From Bacteroidales bacterium (lineage in GTDB: Bacteria; Bacteroidota; Bacteroidia; Bacteroidales; ML635J-15), in contig JAGCNN010000311.1 of the NCBI GenBank assembly GCA_017645925.1, forward strand, positions 1-37,727: a stretch of 37,727 nt of DNA, written 5' to 3'. Shown here piece by piece: positions 1 to 9,891 of the stretch. The translations under genes were made by a program, and so were the position numbers. The first letter of the stretch is position 1. Every line of letters starts with the position of its first letter. Under the pieces are notes generated by a model. It did not search any database. It had not been told where the DNA came from and worked only from the letters and a program-made list of their open reading frames with translations.

Positions 1-1
1 G

Positions 2-601
2 AAAATTAAGAACATTATCCCATTGATATGCTTGTCGCTTATATTGTTTTCCTCATGCCACAAGAAAAAATATGATTACGGCAATTTTACAGATGCCCGC
101 AACGGAAAAGAATACAAGACTGTTGAGGTTGGCGGAAAAATATGGATGGCGGAAAACCTTAATTATGAAGGAGATATTGCATTGGGAACAGACACCAGTA
201 CGACAACTCCGCATCGTTATTATCCGAATAATTCGGAAGCAAATGTCGAAGCATGTGGCTATCTGTATAATAAGACGGCTGCTTTTGGAAATTCTGATGC
301 TTCATCGGACAAGGTGCAAGGCATTTGTCCTGATGGCTGGCATCTGCCAAGTCGTTCAGAATGGGAGTCTCTTTTAGACGAAATAATTGATGATGAGGAT
401 TATATGTCGGACTTTACTTCGCAATCGGCTGGTGCATATAATGGTTCGTACGTTAACTATGGCAAACGCCAGTACTATTGGACTTCAACTGAGTATGACA
501 CAGAGCGTTCGTATTTTGGAATTATGTACAGAATGGAAGCCGATTTCACTGGTACAGCAGATAGGGAAACTGCATTGTCGGTAAGGTGCGTTAAAGACTG
601 A
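2..601 (+). CDS. FISUMP-domain lipoprotein (start just outside window)
   Basis: Predicted surface lipoprotein with a Fibrobacter succinogenes major paralogous (FISUMP) domain. The frame is open from base 2, and base 1 is a G that could be the last base of an ATG, so probably only two bases are missing. The N-terminus is a lipoprotein signal: a basic start, a hydrophobic run, then FSSC as lipobox. After the Cys come FISUMP hallmarks in order: GKEYKTVEVGGKIWMAENLNY-like opening, CPDGWHLPSRSEWESLL in the middle, YWTSTE, and the terminal SVRCVKD. The domain's function is unknown; it is common on secreted proteins of Fibrobacter and Bacteroidetes. A second FISUMP protein lies at 34573-36759. Family call is firm; role unknown. 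Confidence 0.85.
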   Translation, partial: KIKNIIPLICLSLILFSSCHKKKYDYGNFTDARNGKEYKTVEVGGKIWMAENLNYEGDIALGTDTSTTTPHRYYPNNSEANVEACGYLYNKTAAFGNSDASSDKVQGICPDGWHLPSRSEWESLLDEIIDDEDYMSDFTSQSAGAYNGSYVNYGKRQYYWTSTEYDTERSYFGIMYRMEADFTGTADRETALSVRCVKD

Positions 602-633
602 TTTTTTAGAGCGTCTATCAAATAAAAAAAAAG

Positions 634-663
634 TTGCACGAAAATAATATTTTCATATATTTG
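634..663 (+). promoter_or_regulatory. Bacteroidetes-type promoter for the gene at 692
   Basis: TTG at 634-636 and TATATTTG at 656-663 (matches TAnnTTTG), separated by 19 bases, 28 bases before the ATG. Matches the known Bacteroides -33/-7 pattern. Confidence 0.65.
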
Positions 664-691
664 CCGTTGTTTGTGGTAAATAGGATTTGTT

Positions 692-1342
692 ATGAAACGT
701 GAAATTGTAATTTTGATTTTTGTTAGTCTGTTTCTGACTAATGTGACTATGTGTTTTGCTGGCGGTCATTTTCCACCCAACGGCAAGAAGTGTGAAGTTG
801 CAGGCAAGGTGATTTATGTTGACAAAACTTGTATGACAAATCTTGGGTGGAGAGAAATGCTCTGGTTTTTAGAAAACAAGCCCAAAGAATTTTCTGGCAT
901 AGTTTCCGAAGGTTCCGTTTCTGAAAATTGTGTTGATTCAACGGTTTGGACGCGCGTGTATGGTGAGAGATGGTGTCGAAAACGCTCATCCGTTGACAAA
1001 AATATGATGACTTATGAAGAAATGGAGCATTCTCCTGTTATTGGATTTACGCAGAAGCAATGTCAAAACTATATGAAATTCCGTGCCTCAGCTGTAATGG
1101 ACGTTTATAATTACAGCAAGTCTGAGCGTTACAAGGGTGTGAAGCTGGAATATTTTATGCTCTCGTCGGAGCAGTATGCTGAACTGCTGAAACAGAAATG
1201 GTTTGCCAAGTCGTTTGTTGATGGTTATGCCGAAATCACATCAGATGGCAAGTTTGTGAAGGACGGCAAGATAGTGGATTCGGTTGACGACGACAAGATT
1301 ACATTCAGAATGTATGCAGTAATAAGCGATATGCACAAATAA
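692..1342 (+). CDS. secreted protein with vestigial SUMF1/GldK-like core
   Basis: 216-residue protein with a clear Sec signal peptide (basic MKRE, hydrophobic stretch, cleavage near CFAGG). The middle resembles the formylglycine-generating-enzyme (SUMF1) fold as used in gliding lipoproteins GldJ/GldK: a VDSTVW segment, then HSPVIGFTQKQCQNYMKFR, which parallels the family's 'P-V-V-G-V-S-W-x-x-A-x-x-Y-C-x-W-R' signature, then a segment like the LP(S/T)E(A)EWE region (YFMLSSEQYAELL). It is shorter than real family members and the C-terminal catalytic or calcium-binding parts are not visible. It has its own promoter and ends at a bidirectional terminator. The family link is inference from motif order; it may equally be an orphan secreted protein. 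Confidence 0.6.
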   Translation: MKREIVILIFVSLFLTNVTMCFAGGHFPPNGKKCEVAGKVIYVDKTCMTNLGWREMLWFLENKPKEFSGIVSEGSVSENCVDSTVWTRVYGERWCRKRSSVDKNMMTYEEMEHSPVIGFTQKQCQNYMKFRASAVMDVYNYSKSERYKGVKLEYFMLSSEQYAELLKQKWFAKSFVDGYAEITSDGKFVKDGKIVDSVDDDKITFRMYAVISDMHK

Positions 1343-1343
1343 G

Positions 1344-1373
1344 AAAAAGGCATCAATTTCTCGATGCCTCTTT
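1344..1373. terminator. bidirectional rho-independent terminator
   Basis: GGCATC (1349-1354) pairs with GATGCC (1363-1368); a run of A precedes it and a T-rich run follows, so it can stop transcription from the plus gene at 692-1342 and from the minus operon ending with yidC at 1396. Confidence 0.75.
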
Positions 1374-1395
1374 CAAACTTACTACTTGTCATTTA

Positions 1396-3360
1396 TTATC
1401 TTTTCTGATTCTTTTTCATTTCCTCCTGTTGCTTTCTGGTGGCTTCTTCAAGTTTTTGCAACCACTTCGATTTCTTCTTAGGTTTAGCCTTGTTGGCCTC
1501 CATCTGTGCAAGAAGTTTTTCCTCGTTTACAACAAACCTTTGGATTATCCATGTCTGCAAGATGCTGAACAGGTTTGCAAGCAGGTAGTAGTAGCTCAAG
1601 CCAGATGAATACTTGTTGAACCACAATAACATAAGCACTGGCATCATGTACATCATCACCTTCATTCCTGGCATTGAGTTGCTTGGATTCTGGCTGCTTG
1701 TCATCATTTGCTGAACAAACATTGATATTGCCATCAGCAGTGCGAAAAGACTGACATGGTTTCCGTAGAAAGTGGAAATAATAGGAATGTTTGTGCTCCA
1801 TTCAAGTATTGCATCATACGACGAAAGGTCTGATGCCCAAAGGAATGACTGTTGACGCAATTCGATGGAGGCAGGGAAGAAGCGGAACATGGCAATAAGT
1901 ATCGGGAACTGAAGCAATAATGGCAGACAGCCGCCCATTGGACTTACTCCTGCTTTCTGGTATAGGCTCATCTGTGCTTGCTGGCGTTCCATTTCCTTGC
2001 CTTTTGGATATTTTTCGGAAAGAGCATCAATCTGCGGTTTCAGCACGCGCATCTTTGCGGTTGACATGTATGACTTGTATGTCAATGGGAAAAGCACCAG
2101 CTTGATAATGATAGTCATAAGCAGGATGATGATACCGTAGTTTGAGATTCCACGACCAAGCAGGTTAAACATCGGAATGATGGCATACTTGTTTACCCAG
2201 CCGAAAATTCCCCAGCCTAGCGGAATGACTTTTTCCATATCCATGTCGTTGCCGTCCTTGTCGGTATATTCTTTCAGAAGCGAATATTTGTTAGGTCCGA
2301 AATAAAAGCTGAATTCCTTGGAAACTTTTTGCTCTTCAGGAATCTCGACATAAAATTCGGACGAAAAGTTCTTCAATGCTTCCGGATGCTCGTTTTCGTC
2401 AAGTTTCACAAGCGCGATAGACGGGTCTTCCATTGTTTTGTCCTTTGACACAAGTATGGAGGAGAAGAACTGCTGCTTGTACGCAATCCATTGAGCATTG
2501 CCCTTAGTCTTGTAGTCATCTGCATCCTTCATTTCGCCAAGGTTCTCAATTTCCTCGTCTGACATGCGCATGAAAACAGTGGTGTTGTTCGATTCCCAGT
2601 CACGGCCTCTCTCGAGTGCAAATACATTTACACTCCACTGCATCCTTGCATTTGTGTTGCCTTTTAGTTCGTCCTTCAATCCAACAAAGTTCAGATTGAA
2701 ATCAAGCATATAGTCGTCGGGATGGATTATGTAGTTGTATTCGACATATTTTCCCGTTTCCGCAGTAAGCCGCATTATGAAGTTTAAGTCGTTTTCGCCA
2801 ACCTTGATAGTGTCGCCTGTGATTGTCTTATTGTCTCCAAGCATCGGTTCGAAATACATGTCGTTTGTAACCAACGGCTTGCCTTTTACCGAAAGCTCAA
2901 TTCCAAAAACCGAGTTATCTCCGTTTTCAAATAGTACAAGCGGATTCTGGTCGAAGGTCTTGTAGTCTTTCAGCTCAACAGAATAAATTTTTCCGCCTCT
3001 GTTTAAAAACGTGATAATCATCTTGTTGTTCTCGATAACGGTGAATTTGTTTTCTCCGTTTACCGACTTTGCAAACATTCCGTATTTGTTGCGTAGGTTT
3101 GCTGTCTTTATCGAATCAATCTGTTCCGGTGTAAGCGATTCTGCCATCTCGACGGAATCTTTCTCTGCACGTTCAACTTCTGCTTTCAGCAATTCGGCGG
3201 CAGCTTTGGCCTCTTCTTCCTTAACCATTTGCTCGTGAGCTATTGAGTCTTGCACACGTTGCCGTTCTGCAATCTCCTCTTGGCTCGGACGTGAAATAAA
3301 CATATAGCCAATCAGCAATACACTTATTATCACAAGCCCAATGATTGTATTCTTATCCAT
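1396..3360 (-). CDS. yidC: membrane protein insertase YidC
   Basis: Inserts and folds inner-membrane proteins, alone or with SecYEG. The 654 residues have the layout of diderm YidC: an N-terminal membrane anchor (about residues 5-22), a low-complexity acidic/Ala stretch, a large periplasmic beta domain (about 85-370), then the conserved 60-kDa inner-membrane core with several membrane segments (from about 385, including YGIIILLMTIIIKLVLFPLTY and GGCLPLLLQFPILIAMF). The tail is highly basic and rich in Lys, as expected for ribosome contact. It starts 5 bases after the pyrG stop and is the last gene of the DUF349-TonB receptor-pyrG-yidC operon, closed by the terminator at 1344-1373. pyrG-yidC adjacency is common in this phylum. 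YidD is at a separate locus, 32533. Confidence 0.97.
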   Translation of the reverse strand: MDKNTIIGLVIISVLLIGYMFISRPSQEEIAERQRVQDSIAHEQMVKEEEAKAAAELLKAEVERAEKDSVEMAESLTPEQIDSIKTANLRNKYGMFAKSVNGENKFTVIENNKMIITFLNRGGKIYSVELKDYKTFDQNPLVLFENGDNSVFGIELSVKGKPLVTNDMYFEPMLGDNKTITGDTIKVGENDLNFIMRLTAETGKYVEYNYIIHPDDYMLDFNLNFVGLKDELKGNTNARMQWSVNVFALERGRDWESNNTTVFMRMSDEEIENLGEMKDADDYKTKGNAQWIAYKQQFFSSILVSKDKTMEDPSIALVKLDENEHPEALKNFSSEFYVEIPEEQKVSKEFSFYFGPNKYSLLKEYTDKDGNDMDMEKVIPLGWGIFGWVNKYAIIPMFNLLGRGISNYGIIILLMTIIIKLVLFPLTYKSYMSTAKMRVLKPQIDALSEKYPKGKEMERQQAQMSLYQKAGVSPMGGCLPLLLQFPILIAMFRFFPASIELRQQSFLWASDLSSYDAILEWSTNIPIISTFYGNHVSLFALLMAISMFVQQMMTSSQNPSNSMPGMKVMMYMMPVLMLLWFNKYSSGLSYYYLLANLFSILQTWIIQRFVVNEEKLLAQMEANKAKPKKKSKWLQKLEEATRKQQEEMKKNQKR

Positions 3361-3365
3361 ATAAA

Positions 3366-4982
<1,617 letters not shown>

Positions 4983-7304
4983 TTAAAAAGTAAAGTTCAA
5001 TCCTAAGCTCGGCATAATCGGCAATTGGTTAACGCGGTTATACTCAAGTCTGTCAAAATAAAATATATTTTCTCTGTTGTAAACGTTTGTTACACCGAGG
5101 TTTATTTCCAGCTTCATGTTGTGCTCGAAAGCAAACACCTTGTTTACTGTAAGGTCAAGGCGATGGTAGTTTGGCAGTCTTCCCGTGTTAAGCTCCGAGT
5201 AGGCAATGCCGAGTGTTCCGTTGTTATTCCAGTACTGCGAGTTTATGCCGCCAGTAAAATCAACATTTTCGTACAATGCCGATGTCAGCGTGAACGGGAA
5301 TCCGGAACCGTAGTTCCATCTTGCGCTTGCGTTCCATGAGTTGTTCTTTCCAAACTTATAGGTAACTACAAGATTTACATTGTGTCTGCGGTCGTAGTTG
5401 GGCGCGTATGTTTGAACGCCGTCGTACCTGCGTACCCAGCTGAGCGAATACACTGCCCATACATACCATTTTTCGGTGTCGTATTTCAGCAGGAAGTCAA
5501 CTCCGTAGGCATATCCCGATTCCACCATAAAGTCTTTCTTCTGGTAGTCGGGACGCGAAGCATTAGCAGAGTTGTCGTCGTAAATCTTGTTGCGGTTGAT
5601 TGTGGTTATCTGGTCGAAGTTCTTCAGATAGCCTTCCACGTTAAGATTCAGCGACTTTACAATGTCCCACTCGAATCCGAAAATTATATGTTCCGACTTT
5701 TGTAGCTTGGTTTTCAGAATTTCACCCTTATAGGTGTCGGGCATACTTGGCAAATTGCCGCTAAGGAATCCGTAGAACAGGTTGACAACATCGCGGTCGC
5801 TGTTGGCAGCAACTAGGTTCTGCGAATACAGACCGCCAGCCAATTTAAGCCTGAATTTTTCCACAACATTGTATTTTATGCCAAGACGTGGCTCTGGAGA
5901 TACAGAACTCATTGATGCATAGTAGTGTATCCTGAATCCTGGTTCAATGACAAGGCTTCCTAAATTCCATTTGTATTTTGCAAAGGCGGCAAGTTCGGTA
6001 CTATATTCTTCCTGCGACAATTCGCGTCCTACAGAATTGAAATAGTCGTAGTCGGTGGCAAAACCAAGCATCTCAAGTCCCCATGTAAGAGAGTTCTTTC
6101 CCATGTGGTAGATGAAATCCAAACCTACGTTGAAGCCGTTGATGGAACTTGCACTCGGGTAATTTTGCAGTGCTTGCATCGAAATCGCATAGTTGGAGTA
6201 GGAGACATGCGCCTTTATCATCATTGATGAACTCGGTGGTACAACAACCACATTTCCGCCAACACCGAAAGTTCTCCAGTGCAAGTCGCTTAGACCTTGG
6301 TAGCTAACGTTGTCGTTGAAGTTGAATCCAAACAGGTTTACACGGCTTCCTCCCGGTGATGCCAACGAAAGTTTTCCGTAAATATCAGTATAGTTGAACG
6401 GAAGTCCCTTGCCGTCGTTAATATACCTATAAATATATTTGGACGACTGTTCAAGATAGGAGGTCTTTGCCGAAACAATATACGAAAGGCTGGTCTTTCC
6501 TTCCTTGAACTTTACGATAGGTCCTTCGAGCATAAGCTTTGCGCCAAAGGTGCTAGCCGAGAATTTTCCTCCGAAACGCTTTGAATTTCCGTCCTTCATC
6601 GAAATGTCCATGACTGATGATGAACGGCCACCGTATTCAGCATTGAAACCTCCAGTATATACATCGGCATTCCTGATTATGTCGGAATCGAAAACTGAAA
6701 ACAGACCTATTGAGTGGAATGGATTGTAGATTGTCATTCCGTCAATTAGCACAAGGTTCTGTATGTTGGAACCGCCTCTGATGTAAAGCTGTCCGCCTTG
6801 GTCGCCAGTGAATGTAACACCAGGTAGCACCTGTAGGAACTGGGCAATGTCGGGTTCACCGCCCACCGATGGCAACTGCTTTATCTGTGTTGGTGAAACC
6901 TTTATGATTGAGGCTCTTACCTGTGTCTTTTGTTCTTCTCGTTCTGCCGAAATAACTGTTTCCTGAAGCACAACGGCTGCCTTTTCCATCATAAAGTTCT
7001 TGGACACCAACTGACCATCCTTTGTAATTGTAAATTCCTCGGTAAGGTCGGTGTAGCCCAAGTAGGTAATGGTGATGGTATGTGTGCCGACTGGAATTTT
7101 GGGAATCGAAAAGTATCCGTTGACATCGGTTGATGCACCAAGGTTTATCTTCTCGGTAGGTATCGACACGTTGGCAAACATACATGGTTCACCACTTTCC
7201 TTGTCAAGCACGAAACCTTTCAGTGTGCCTGTCTGAGAAAAAAGCAAGGTTGCACTCGAAATGAATGCAACCAAAAATATGAAAAATGAAAACAATCTAT
7301 TCAT
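4983..7304 (-). CDS. TonB-dependent outer-membrane receptor with CarboxypepD_reg-like domain
   Basis: Outer-membrane gated channel, probably importing a ligand that cannot be named from sequence. From the chosen ATG at 7304 it is 773 residues: signal peptide ending near LLFSQ, a carboxypeptidase-regulatory-like beta domain (about 28-110, GTLKGFVLDKESGEP onward), a plug domain (about 120-235, with DIAQFLQVLPGV, YIRGG, VLIDGMTIYNP, GGFNAEYGGR), then a beta-barrel ending in an aromatic residue (NFTF). An upstream in-frame start would overlap the DUF349 gene by 44 bases; the one chosen follows with an 8-base overlap, lacks a new leader and immediately opens a good signal peptide. No SusD-like partner is adjacent, so it is not an obvious glycan-utilisation pair. 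The overlap suggests translational coupling to the DUF349 gene. Confidence 0.92.
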   Translation of the reverse strand: MNRLFSFFIFLVAFISSATLLFSQTGTLKGFVLDKESGEPCMFANVSIPTEKINLGASTDVNGYFSIPKIPVGTHTITITYLGYTDLTEEFTITKDGQLVSKNFMMEKAAVVLQETVISAEREEQKTQVRASIIKVSPTQIKQLPSVGGEPDIAQFLQVLPGVTFTGDQGGQLYIRGGSNIQNLVLIDGMTIYNPFHSIGLFSVFDSDIIRNADVYTGGFNAEYGGRSSSVMDISMKDGNSKRFGGKFSASTFGAKLMLEGPIVKFKEGKTSLSYIVSAKTSYLEQSSKYIYRYINDGKGLPFNYTDIYGKLSLASPGGSRVNLFGFNFNDNVSYQGLSDLHWRTFGVGGNVVVVPPSSSMMIKAHVSYSNYAISMQALQNYPSASSINGFNVGLDFIYHMGKNSLTWGLEMLGFATDYDYFNSVGRELSQEEYSTELAAFAKYKWNLGSLVIEPGFRIHYYASMSSVSPEPRLGIKYNVVEKFRLKLAGGLYSQNLVAANSDRDVVNLFYGFLSGNLPSMPDTYKGEILKTKLQKSEHIIFGFEWDIVKSLNLNVEGYLKNFDQITTINRNKIYDDNSANASRPDYQKKDFMVESGYAYGVDFLLKYDTEKWYVWAVYSLSWVRRYDGVQTYAPNYDRRHNVNLVVTYKFGKNNSWNASARWNYGSGFPFTLTSALYENVDFTGGINSQYWNNNGTLGIAYSELNTGRLPNYHRLDLTVNKVFAFEHNMKLEINLGVTNVYNRENIFYFDRLEYNRVNQLPIMPSLGLNFTF

Positions 7305-9261
7305 TGTCAGTACCTTTAAGTTCTCGTTCTGCCAAATCAATTGCTTTTTTCTTTTCTTTCAGTACTGAAATTTCGTTTTTGATTTTTTCGATTTTCTTTT
7401 TGAATTCGTGAACAATAGAATCCGAACCGCTTGAGAAGAAACCTAGGTTGTTTTCTATTTGTGCAATTTCAACCGTAAGGTCTTGGATTCTACGGACAAT
7501 AGCGCTTCTTTCCTTCTGCAATGCAGTAGTTTCGCCAGCCTCCTTCATAAGTTCTACCTGTGAAGTGTAGGTTGACAGTTCTAGGTCGTTGCGGTTGAGG
7601 TTTATTGTCGTGAAAATCTTATCTACAGCTTCCTTGAATTCCTTGTAGAGGCGATCCTTGTCGGCAGATGCGACATAGCCTATTTCGTTCCACCTTGTCC
7701 TGAACTCCTTTATTTTCTCAATGTTCTGGGCTTGGTCTTCAACAGGAACGTATGCTTTTACTTCCGAAATAAGATTTTCCTTCTTCTCGCGGTTCATCTG
7801 GTGTTCGGCCTCGATGTTTGAATAGAACTGGCTCTTTGCATCGAAGAACTTGTTGCAGGCAGCACGGAAACGTCCCCATATCTGCTCCGAATGTTTCTTT
7901 GGTGCAGGACCAATTTCCTTCCATTTTTTCTGCAGGTCGTAAAACATTTCCGTGGTTTTCTTCCAGTCGGTGCTGTCCTGTAGCGATTCGGCAGTAACGC
8001 AGAGTTCGGTCTTCTTGCGGAGGTTTTCTTCCAAGTCGCTGTTCATCCTGTCGAAGTATTCCTTCTTCCTGTCAAAGAACTTGTTGCATGATGATCTGAA
8101 CCTTTCAAATATTTCGGTGTTAACAGCAGTAGGAACCATACCAATTGTCTTCCATAATGCCTGAAGTTCAAGCACTTTCTGCGAAGCTACAAGCCAATCC
8201 TTGCCCGAAGTCGGCAAAGCATCATCGGCTACCATTGCTTCTATTCTTTCGCAAAGCAGCACTTTCTGTTCGTAGTTCTGCTCGCGTTCTGCTTTCTGCT
8301 TCTCGTTGTGCTCGTGGAAGTTGTTGTATATCTTGGTACGCACTTCGTTGAACCTGTCCCAAATTTCCTCACGCTTGTCGTTTGGAACTGGACCAACTTC
8401 CTTCCATTCGTTGAAAAGTTCTATTGACTTGCGGTATGCGGTCAATACATTCGGTTCAAGCAGAAGTTCTTCCATTCTTTCGCAGAGAGCAATCTTCTGT
8501 TCAAGATTTTTCTTGAAGTCGAGTTCGCGAAGTTCCCTGTTAATTTTCAGCAGGTTGTAGTAGTTGGAAACATGCATCTGGTAGTTTTCCCAAAGTTCCT
8601 TGTGCTTTTCGGCTGGAACCTGACCGATTTCCATCCATTCCTTCTGCAGGGCCTTGAAGTCGTTGTACGACTGCGAAACCGATTCGCTGTTGCCCAGTTG
8701 CTTAATCTTCTCGATGATAGCAAGTTTCTGCTCGTAATTTTTCTCTTTTATTTCTTCTTGGCGGCGCAGACGTTCTTCACGTTGTTTGCGATAGTCTTCC
8801 ATAAGTTCCCTGAAATAATCTTCTGTAGGATCCTTTGGCATTTCTATTTCAACGCCTTCGCCAGCTTTTTCTCTTAATTCCCTTTTGATTGCTTCGTGGT
8901 CTTCGCGTTGTCTGTCGTAATACAGCTTACGCAAAATGTCAATTTCCTTCTTGCAGTCTTCTTTTTCGGAATCGTGTACATAGTAACGGATTTTTTCAAG
9001 GATTTCCTCTTTGTTCAGCGAGGCAAAATCTTCTTCCGAAACTTCGTTTTGTACAGTTTCTTCCTCTACATCTTGTACAGGTTCTGATTCTGCAATGTTT
9101 TCAATTGCTTGTTCTACAGTCTCTTCGACTGCATTGTTTTCCTGCGCGGCTTCCTCTACATTGGCTTCGGTAGCCTGTGCATTCTGTTCAACTTCTGAAA
9201 CAACTTGTGCTTCAATGTTTTCGCTCTCAATAGAGTTCTCGGTGTTTAATAATTCGTCCAT
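7297..9261 (-). CDS. DUF349 repeat protein
   Basis: 654-residue cytosolic, highly charged, coiled-coil-rich protein. After an acidic Glu/Val/Ala-rich N-terminus (about 1-75) it carries about five DUF349 repeats, each recognisable by a WKEIG-P-P-like core (EWMEIGQVP, EWKEVGPVP, LWKTIGMVP, KWKEIGPAP, RWNEIGYVA) spaced roughly 70-75 residues apart, and a C-terminal coiled coil (ENNLGFFSSGSD onward, ending ELKGTDNE). The family is widespread in Bacteroidetes; its biochemical role is not established. It is the first gene of the four-gene minus operon and is preceded by an unusually long structured leader (9262-9460). Its stop overlaps the start of the TonB receptor gene (ATGAATAG). Confidence 0.9.
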   Translation of the reverse strand: MDELLNTENSIESENIEAQVVSEVEQNAQATEANVEEAAQENNAVEETVEQAIENIAESEPVQDVEEETVQNEVSEEDFASLNKEEILEKIRYYVHDSEKEDCKKEIDILRKLYYDRQREDHEAIKRELREKAGEGVEIEMPKDPTEDYFRELMEDYRKQREERLRRQEEIKEKNYEQKLAIIEKIKQLGNSESVSQSYNDFKALQKEWMEIGQVPAEKHKELWENYQMHVSNYYNLLKINRELRELDFKKNLEQKIALCERMEELLLEPNVLTAYRKSIELFNEWKEVGPVPNDKREEIWDRFNEVRTKIYNNFHEHNEKQKAEREQNYEQKVLLCERIEAMVADDALPTSGKDWLVASQKVLELQALWKTIGMVPTAVNTEIFERFRSSCNKFFDRKKEYFDRMNSDLEENLRKKTELCVTAESLQDSTDWKKTTEMFYDLQKKWKEIGPAPKKHSEQIWGRFRAACNKFFDAKSQFYSNIEAEHQMNREKKENLISEVKAYVPVEDQAQNIEKIKEFRTRWNEIGYVASADKDRLYKEFKEAVDKIFTTINLNRNDLELSTYTSQVELMKEAGETTALQKERSAIVRRIQDLTVEIAQIENNLGFFSSGSDSIVHEFKKKIEKIKNEISVLKEKKKAIDLAERELKGTDNE

Positions 9262-9460
9262 AAATAGAATAATTAAGTGTGTATTAATTTATTGATGTCA
9301 ACCGCAGATGACGGCTGAAGAGTTATAATTTCAATTTCATTGCGTACAAAAGGTGGCATGGAAGCTTTTCGCTTCTCATTACATTGAATATCAATGCATT
9401 TAAGCCTATCATAGGTTCCTTTTGATAGCATTTCCTTATTCAAAACTCAAAATCAATTTT
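9262..9460 (-). promoter_or_regulatory. structured 5' leader of the DUF349 operon
   Basis: About 200 bases between the predicted start site and the DUF349 ATG hold no credible gene but at least four local inverted repeats: 9406-9411 with 9423-9428, 9382-9387 with 9391-9396 (CATTGA/TCAATG), 9361-9365 with 9371-9375 (GAAGC/GCTTC) and CCG/CGG at 9302-9314. An 18-codon ORF (minus, starting near 9380) exists in it. It looks like a cis-regulatory RNA, but I recognise no known riboswitch. Confidence 0.45.
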
Positions 9461-9466
9461 AAAGTG

Positions 9467-9497
9467 CGAAGGTAACTAATATTGTGATACCTGCAAA
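9467..9497 (-). promoter_or_regulatory. promoter of the DUF349-yidC operon
   Basis: On the minus strand TTTG (plus 9494-9497) and TACCTTCG (plus 9467-9474, one mismatch to TAnnTTTG) are 19 bases apart. Start of transcription is expected near 9460. It is divergent from the promoter at 9540. Confidence 0.6.
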
Positions 9498-9539
9498 GAA
9501 ATATTCGTCATTTAATTTTCATTTGAAACATTTTTTTAT

Positions 9540-9570
9540 TTTGGAGTAATGTCAATATGTTATATCTTTG
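9540..9570 (+). promoter_or_regulatory. promoter of the DUF721-hutI operon
   Basis: TTTG at 9540-9543 and TATCTTTG at 9563-9570, exactly 19 bases apart, a full match to the Bacteroides consensus. It rules out the in-frame start at 9549, which would lie upstream of the transcript. Confidence 0.75.
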
Positions 9571-9590
9571 CAACCCTTAAAAAAATGTTA

Positions 9591-9884
9591 ATGGAAAAGC
9601 AGAATAATGTACCGGTTGGCTCTTTGCTCAAAGGTTTGCTGATGTCGAATCCTAAATTGGCTGTAAGTTATGGCAAATACAAGGTTAAGTCGTCGTGGGC
9701 AGAAATGATGGGCGAATATGTCGCAAAATCAACCGACGAGATAATTTTCTCTGGCCGCAAGATGATTGTAAAGGTCAGGTCCTCCATTATCAGAAACGAG
9801 TTGACTATGATACGTGGTGCATTGGTTTCCAGAATTAACAGTACGGCAGGAACAGATATTATTGATGAATTAATAATAAGGTAA
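9591..9884 (+). CDS. DUF721/DciA-like protein
   Basis: 97-residue cytosolic protein of the DUF721 family, which includes DciA, the ancestral loader or recruiter of the replicative helicase DnaB. The compact domain shows the typical pattern: a W near KSSWAEMMGEYVAKST, the I-x-x-G-R-K-M-I-V-K-V strand, and SSIIRNELTMIRGALVSRIN, where the family has its 'sxxlrqeLsxxxxxLlxrlN' helix. The promoter places transcription start near 9577, so ATG 9591 (or 9585, two codons earlier) is the start. It lies 7 bases before hutI and appears cotranscribed. Whether this member loads helicase or binds nucleic acid is inference from the family. Confidence 0.85.
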   Translation: MEKQNNVPVGSLLKGLLMSNPKLAVSYGKYKVKSSWAEMMGEYVAKSTDEIIFSGRKMIVKVRSSIIRNELTMIRGALVSRINSTAGTDIIDELIIR

Positions 9885-9891
9885 AGAAACA

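Noticed and set aside
9262..9460. Possible tmRNA, 6S RNA or known riboswitch in the DUF349 leader
   Set aside because: No tRNA-like ends, no long central bulged helix and no known aptamer signature could be recognised; kept only as an unexplained structured leader.
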